From contig NZ_AUCV01000002.1 of the NCBI RefSeq assembly GCF_000429945.1, positions 186,001 to 250,000 on the forward strand: a DNA stretch of 64,000 nt. The letters are read 5' to 3'. Under the pieces are notes generated by a model that was given only the letters and a program-made list of their open reading frames with translations, searched no databases and was not told the DNA's origin. Below, in pieces: positions 59,701 to 64,000 of this stretch. Every line of letters begins with the position of its first letter. The first letter of the stretch is position 1. Made by a program: the position numbers and the translations under genes. Source of the DNA: Desulfogranum japonicum DSM 18378 (GTDB lineage: Bacteria; Desulfobacterota; Desulfobulbia; Desulfobulbales; Desulfobulbaceae).

Positions 59701-60618
59701 ATGGATTTTTTTGAACCGGATTACTTTATAGAATTACTTTTCAGTGGATTGACCAAAGGTGCCATCTACGCGCTTATTGCCTTAGGCTACACAATGGTTT
59801 ATGGAATCATTGGCCTGATCAACTTTGCACACGGTGAAATATACATGATCGGTGCATTTACAGCACTGATCGTTTCTACCGTGCTCTCCATCTACGGCTT
59901 CCCACTGCTGGCAATTTTTATTCTTGCTGCCGTTGCCGCAGTAGTCTGGGCTTCAGCCTATGGATATACCATCGAACGTTTAGCATATCGTCCTTTACGC
60001 AATGCCCCCAGGCTTTCTCCATTGATTTCCGCCATAGGCATGTCAATATTTTTACAGAATTACGTCCTGCTAGCTCAGACGTCAGACTTTCAACCTTTTC
60101 CAGCCCTTGTTCCTGATTTCGCATTCATGGAACCTGTTGCACATATAGTGGGCAGCACAGATCTGGTTATCTTAGTTGTTTCCGTCATTGTCATGATTCT
60201 GCTTACGGTGATGATCAAATTCACTCGTACAGGTAAAGCCATGCGCGCCACAGCTCAGGACAAAAAAATGGCTTTGCTGGTTGGAATCAACGTGGACAAT
60301 GTGATTTCTATTACATTTATCACCGGATCAGCGCTGGCAGCCATAGGCGGATTACTCATAGCCTCCCATGTTGGGCAAATCAATTTCTATATAGGATTCA
60401 TTGCTGGTATAAAAGCTTTCACAGCTGCTGTTCTTGGCGGAATCGGTTCCATTCCAGGTGCGGTGTTGGGAAGTTTTATTCTAGGTCTCACAGAATCGTT
60501 TGCCACAGGCTATGTATCCAGTGACTATGAAGACGTATTTGCTTTCAGCTTACTGGTACTTATCCTGATTTTCAGGCCCGCTGGCTTGCTTGGCAAATCA
60601 ACCATAGAAAAAGTTTAA
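59701..60618 (+). CDS. livH: branched-chain amino-acid ABC transporter permease LivH
   Basis: 305 aa, family length; about eight membrane helices. Marks: LFSGLTKGAIYALIALGYTMVYGIIGLINFAHGEIYMIGAF, YRPLRNAPRLSPLISAIGMSIFLQNYV, FTRTGKAMRATAQDKKMALLVGIN (EAA-like loop) and FTAAVLGGIGSIPGAVLGSFILGLTESF. ATG 59701 is chosen to match the family start; the frame opens at 59623 inside the hairpin. Confidence 0.94.
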   Translation: MDFFEPDYFIELLFSGLTKGAIYALIALGYTMVYGIIGLINFAHGEIYMIGAFTALIVSTVLSIYGFPLLAIFILAAVAAVVWASAYGYTIERLAYRPLRNAPRLSPLISAIGMSIFLQNYVLLAQTSDFQPFPALVPDFAFMEPVAHIVGSTDLVILVVSVIVMILLTVMIKFTRTGKAMRATAQDKKMALLVGINVDNVISITFITGSALAAIGGLLIASHVGQINFYIGFIAGIKAFTAAVLGGIGSIPGAVLGSFILGLTESFATGYVSSDYEDVFAFSLLVLILIFRPAGLLGKSTIEKV

Positions 60619-60637
60619 CTTTACACAAAAAGATCCA

Positions 60638-62254
60638 ATGCTTCCCCTGAAAGATATTCGTAATGGGCTGATGGTCGCAGGCTGGTTTGTATTTCTGACT
60701 TTCCCCCTCATGGTAATAAAAGTAAATCCGGTCGAAAAGACAATCGTCTGGAGATGGCCAAACATGCTTTACGTGGCAGCAGGAAGTTTCATTGCCTACC
60801 TGTATGTCAAACTGGCACAGAAGAACAAAAAAGCAGCCATTCTTGTGGCGTGCTGGACAGCTTATCTTGCCCTTCCTCTTATCAGATACTTTATGTATCA
60901 GGATATAAGCATTCTTATTTGGGATACCACGACCAGTATATATGCTGCTGTTGGTGCCTTCCACATGATACTTACGTTGTGCCTGTTTCATAAGCATCAT
61001 ATACTTAGAAAGATACTTTCTGGAATATGGTTGCTTTTCATTGGTACTCCGGTGGTGATGCTCCTGGCACAGGCTGCCGGTAAAATTCTTCTTCCAAAAA
61101 TTCCTGCCGCCCTGCATTTCCTGACTCCATTCATTATAACAATTGAACATATTCAATTCTGGAATTGGATACGTATACTTTGGGTGGCTCTTGCTTGTTA
61201 TCTCCTGTATTCCTCTCTGCAGACATACCTGGCAAGCAAACGAAACATAATGCCAGACCACCTCACGAATGAACCTAAGATTCGTTGGAGCCAATATCTA
61301 TATAAACGACCGGTTTACCTGCCACTTCTGACATTTTGCTCTACCTTCTTTCTACTATTCCCCCATCTTTTCTCAACCTATCAGGTCAACATCATGATCT
61401 CTGCATTGATGTATGTGGTATTAGGATTGGGATTGAATATTGTCGTGGGTGTTGCTGGATTGCTGGATCTTGGATATGTAGCCTTTTATGCTGTTGGAGC
61501 CTATTCATATGCACTCTTAAACATGCATTTTGACCTGGGCTTCTGGGTCGTCCTTCCCATTGGCGGCATTTTGGGTGCCTTTTTCGGAATTCTACTGGGT
61601 ATCCCGGTTCTCCGCCTACGTGGCGATTATCTGGCCATCGTAACCTTGGGATTTGGAGAAATCATTCGACTTGTACTGGAAAACTGGAATGATTTTTCAC
61701 AGGGGCCAAGCGGTATTTCCAACATCGATCGACCGCCTTTGCCGGGTGTTGACCTCTCCCTGGAAGGGTCTATAGTCTACATGTACTACCTGACCATTGT
61801 TATGGTAATTTTTACCATTTTCGTCGTCAATCGCCTTCAGGATTCCCGCATAGGACGTGCCTGGTTTGCGTTGCGTGAAGATGAAATTGCCTGTCAGGCC
61901 ATGGGTATCGATAAAATGAAAACCAAACTCACTGCCTTTGCTCTCGGTGCCACCTGGGCAGGGATGGTAGGTGTGCTTTTTGCGGCTAAAACCACTTTTG
62001 TCAATCCGGCAAGTTTTACCTTTCTCGAATCAGCCATCATACTGTGTATCGTAGTGCTTGGAGGTATGGGGTCTATTGTTGGAGTCATCATAAGTGCCCT
62101 GGTTCTGATCCTGATGCCTGAATACCTTCGGGCATTCTCTGATTACCGTATGCTTGTCTTTGGAGCTGTATTAGTCATCATGATGGTCTTTAAACCACGT
62201 GGACTTATCTCATCAGTACGTAGAACATATACCATTAATGACGAAACCCTTTAA
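60638..62254 (+). CDS. livM: branched-chain amino-acid ABC transporter permease LivM (extended)
   Basis: 538 aa, longer than the usual 300-425. The LivM core runs about 255-530: VLGLGLNIVVGVAGLLDLGYVAFYAVGAYSYALL, IPVLRLRGDYLAIVTLGFGEIIRL, NDFSQGPSGISNIDRP, GRAWFALREDEIACQAMGIDKMKTKLTAFALGATWAGMVG. The first 250 residues add about six hydrophobic segments (near 12-35, 44-60, 70-88, 98-118, 125-145, 185-205) that I do not recognise beyond the LivM N-terminal extension. 20 nt after livH. Confidence 0.92.
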   Translation: MLPLKDIRNGLMVAGWFVFLTFPLMVIKVNPVEKTIVWRWPNMLYVAAGSFIAYLYVKLAQKNKKAAILVACWTAYLALPLIRYFMYQDISILIWDTTTSIYAAVGAFHMILTLCLFHKHHILRKILSGIWLLFIGTPVVMLLAQAAGKILLPKIPAALHFLTPFIITIEHIQFWNWIRILWVALACYLLYSSLQTYLASKRNIMPDHLTNEPKIRWSQYLYKRPVYLPLLTFCSTFFLLFPHLFSTYQVNIMISALMYVVLGLGLNIVVGVAGLLDLGYVAFYAVGAYSYALLNMHFDLGFWVVLPIGGILGAFFGILLGIPVLRLRGDYLAIVTLGFGEIIRLVLENWNDFSQGPSGISNIDRPPLPGVDLSLEGSIVYMYYLTIVMVIFTIFVVNRLQDSRIGRAWFALREDEIACQAMGIDKMKTKLTAFALGATWAGMVGVLFAAKTTFVNPASFTFLESAIILCIVVLGGMGSIVGVIISALVLILMPEYLRAFSDYRMLVFGAVLVIMMVFKPRGLISSVRRTYTINDETL

Positions 62255-62260
62255 AGCGCC

Positions 62261-63049
62261 ATGGAACCTCTATTAAATGTACAAAAACTGACTATGGACT
62301 TCGGAGGAATTCGAGCCATAGACCGCCTGGATGTCCAGGTTCATGCTGGCCAGATAGTTGCCCTCATCGGACCAAATGGCGCAGGAAAAACCACCTTTTT
62401 CAACTGTATAACCGGTATTTACAAACCTACTGCAGGGCATATCCTCCTACAACCTCCCGGAAAAAAACAAAAACGCCTGAATGGACTGAAGCCAAACAAG
62501 GTAACTGAGCAGGGGTTAGCGAGAACGTTTCAGAACATCCGGCTGTTTCCCAACATGACTGTGCTGGAAAATGTTATGATCGGTATGCATTGTCGAACCA
62601 ATGCCAAAATATTCGGCGCGATTTTCCGCAATCCTCAGACCAGAAAAGAGGAGCAATATATCGTAGACCACAGTTATTCCATCTTGAAGAAGGTAAGGTT
62701 ACAGACCTTTGCCAACGAATACGCCAAAAATTTACCTTATGGTGCACAAAGAAGACTGGAAATAGCCAGAGCGTTGGCCACAGATCCTTTCATGCTCTTA
62801 CTTGATGAACCTGCTGCCGGTATGAATCCCCAGGAAACGCTGGAACTGGACAATCTCATCACCCAGATCCGTGATGAAGGCCTGGCCATCTTATTGATCG
62901 AACATGATATGAAATTGGTAATGTCCATATCTGATTATATTTTTGTGGTCGATTATGGCAAAAAAATAGCCGAGGGCACACCGGAAGAAATTGCGCAAAA
63001 TCCTGCTGTGATCAAAGCGTACCTGGGGGAGGACGTTGAACATGCTTGA
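62261..63049 (+). CDS. livG: branched-chain amino-acid ABC transporter ATPase LivG
   Basis: 262 aa. Walker A GPNGAGKTTFFNCITG, the LivG insert (QGLARTFQNIRLFPNMTVLENVMIGMH), signature LPYGAQRRLEIARALA, Walker B LLLDEPAAGMNP, and switch His EHDM. Pairs with LivF. Only 6 nt after livM. Confidence 0.95.
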   Translation: MEPLLNVQKLTMDFGGIRAIDRLDVQVHAGQIVALIGPNGAGKTTFFNCITGIYKPTAGHILLQPPGKKQKRLNGLKPNKVTEQGLARTFQNIRLFPNMTVLENVMIGMHCRTNAKIFGAIFRNPQTRKEEQYIVDHSYSILKKVRLQTFANEYAKNLPYGAQRRLEIARALATDPFMLLLDEPAAGMNPQETLELDNLITQIRDEGLAILLIEHDMKLVMSISDYIFVVDYGKKIAEGTPEEIAQNPAVIKAYLGEDVEHA

Positions 63050-63749
63050 AGTACGAAACCTGGATACCTATTACGGCAATATTCAGGCTCTGCATGACAT
63101 AAGTCTGCATGTTGAAGAAGGAGAAATTATCACTCTCATCGGTGCAAACGGTGCGGGAAAATCTACCACCCTGATGTCTATCAGTGGCATTGTTCCTCCC
63201 AGAAAAGGTGAAATTCTTTTCCAGGGAGACCCCATCCATGAATTGCCTCCCAACCATATTGTCAGCCTGGGCATTTGTCAGGTTCCTGAAGGCCGGCACA
63301 TTTTTCCCGACCTTACAGTTGCTGAAAATCTTGACATGGGCGCTTTTCTTCGCAATGATAAAAAACAGATAGCACGAGATCTTGATTACCTTTACGACCT
63401 TTTTCCCATACTGAGAAAACGTCGTCATCAACCAGGAGGTAATCTTTCCGGAGGAGAGCAACAGATGCTTGCCATTTCCAGGGCACTCATGGCTCACCCC
63501 AAACTCCTCCTCCTTGATGAACCATCCATGGGATTAGCGCCGCTGGTCACAAGACAAATTTTCGACATCATCAAAAAAATCAACCAGGAACAGAATACAA
63601 CCATATTTTTGGTTGAACAAAATGCGAATTTAGCGCTAAAAGTAGCTGACCGGGGATACGTTCTGGAAAATGGTCATATTACCCTGCATGATCGTGCCGA
63701 TGCACTACTTGCAAACAAGGATGTACAAAAAGCATATCTGGGCATGTGA
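63042..63749 (+). CDS. livF: branched-chain amino-acid ABC transporter ATPase LivF
   Basis: 235 aa. Walker A GANGAGKSTTLMSISG, Q-loop region GICQVPEGRHIFPDLTVAENLDMG, signature LSGGEQQMLAISRAL, Walker B LLLDEPSMGLAP, switch VEQNANLALKVADRGYVLENG. ATG 63042 overlaps the livG end by 8 nt and has GGAGG nine nt upstream. Confidence 0.95.
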   Translation: MLEVRNLDTYYGNIQALHDISLHVEEGEIITLIGANGAGKSTTLMSISGIVPPRKGEILFQGDPIHELPPNHIVSLGICQVPEGRHIFPDLTVAENLDMGAFLRNDKKQIARDLDYLYDLFPILRKRRHQPGGNLSGGEQQMLAISRALMAHPKLLLLDEPSMGLAPLVTRQIFDIIKKINQEQNTTIFLVEQNANLALKVADRGYVLENGHITLHDRADALLANKDVQKAYLGM

Positions 63750-63807
63750 ACCGGGGAGGAAAGAAAACTTTCCAATTTGCAATATCCTTACCAAAAGGTA
63801 AGCCAGG

Positions 63808-63848
63808 GGACAGCGCAATGAGTCATCTCATGCACTGTCCTTTCTTCA
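63808..63848 (+). terminator. terminator after livF
   Basis: GGACAG...ATGAG pairs with CTCAT...CTGTCC (63808-63813 with 63835-63840, inner ATGAG / CTCAT), followed by TTTCTTC. Ends the liv operon. Confidence 0.6.
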
Positions 63849-63878
63849 TTTGTATTACATTAAGAAGGTTTAAATAAC

Positions 63879-64000
63879 GTGAGTACCCTTAAAGTAGGAG
63901 TTATAGGTGTTGGTTATCTTGGTCGTTTCCATGCACAGAAATACCAGGCCATGGAAGATGTCGACCTTGTGGCTGTAGTGGATACAGACTATAGCACAGC
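63879..64000 (+). CDS. Gfo/Idh/MocA family oxidoreductase (partial, 5' end only)
   Basis: About 40 codons until the window edge, from GTG with AAGAAGG upstream. Reads VSTLKVGVIGVGYLGRFHA then QKYQAMEDVDLVAVVD, the N-terminal Rossmann dinucleotide-binding fold (GVGYLGRFHA) of NAD-dependent sugar oxidoreductases. Such enzymes partner DegT aminotransferases in amino-sugar synthesis, and others act on inositols. Substrate unknown. Confidence 0.75.
   Translation, partial: MSTLKVGVIGVGYLGRFHAQKYQAMEDVDLVAVVDTDYST

Noticed and set aside
1-64000. tRNA genes, CRISPR arrays, prophage or intact insertion sequences
   Set aside because: No tRNA T-loop in a clover-leaf context, no evenly spaced direct repeats and no transposase or integrase frame were seen.

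Overview
The window is a stretch of chromosome from a Gram-negative, probably anaerobic bacterium. The gene set (LPS genes lpxC, lpxK and lptE, RpoH, a ZraP/ZraS-like pair, TRAP and Liv transporters, a CheA with its own receiver domain, and a UGA-containing rhodanese) suits a sulfur-cycling member of the Desulfobacterota, most likely Desulfobulbales-like. This placement is an inference from gene content; no rRNA or tRNA gene is present to test it. Base composition and gene density look even, and there is no prophage, integrase, CRISPR array or intact insertion sequence.

Layout. 1-4.4 kb: a small conserved protein, a ZraS-like histidine kinase and a divergent ZraP-like periplasmic protein behind a good sigma-54 promoter with a perfect 10-bp-arm palindrome upstream, then an outer-membrane beta-barrel. 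4.5-12.4 kb: priA, galU, hrpA. 12.6-16.7 kb: a dctP-dctQ-dctM TRAP transporter with an AroE-like dehydrogenase as its last gene. 17.05-18.4 kb: a three-domain rhodanese lipoprotein interrupted by an in-frame UGA in the first active-site loop, best read as a selenoprotein. 18.5-31.4 kb: Hpt protein, tsaC, a purD-purE fusion, a TetR regulator, greA, a TPR lipoprotein, a DegT-type aminotransferase, rpoH, lepA, engB, hisG, hisI. 31.9-39.0 kb: an FKBP-type isomerase and a chemosensory operon (cheA hybrid, cheW, cheB, cheR, receiver protein) without receptor or stand-alone CheY. 39.1-47.3 kb: mazG, rpsF-rpsR-rplI, dnaB, leuS, lptE, dusB. 47.3-53.8 kb: a Sel1-repeat protein, a CbbQ/CbbO-type AAA+/VWA pair, a PHP phosphoesterase and an NtrC-type regulator. 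53.8-58.0 kb: nadK, proC, lpxC, lpxK. 58.4-63.7 kb: livK-H-M-G-F, followed by the start of a Gfo/Idh/MocA oxidoreductase cut by the window edge.

The most notable item is the UGA-containing rhodanese (17052-18374): one frame continues through TGA 17625-17627, the TGA falls where related rhodaneses are recalled to carry Cys (C-G-G-P-T-[UGA]), and a hairpin with a GGUCU loop lies 21 nt downstream, resembling the fdhF SECIS. Two dispersed short inverted-repeat families, found by comparing intergenic regions by eye, are also present: family A (three copies of about 160 bp) and family B (about 70-180 bp, several copies, four of them placed within 5 nt of gene stop codons).
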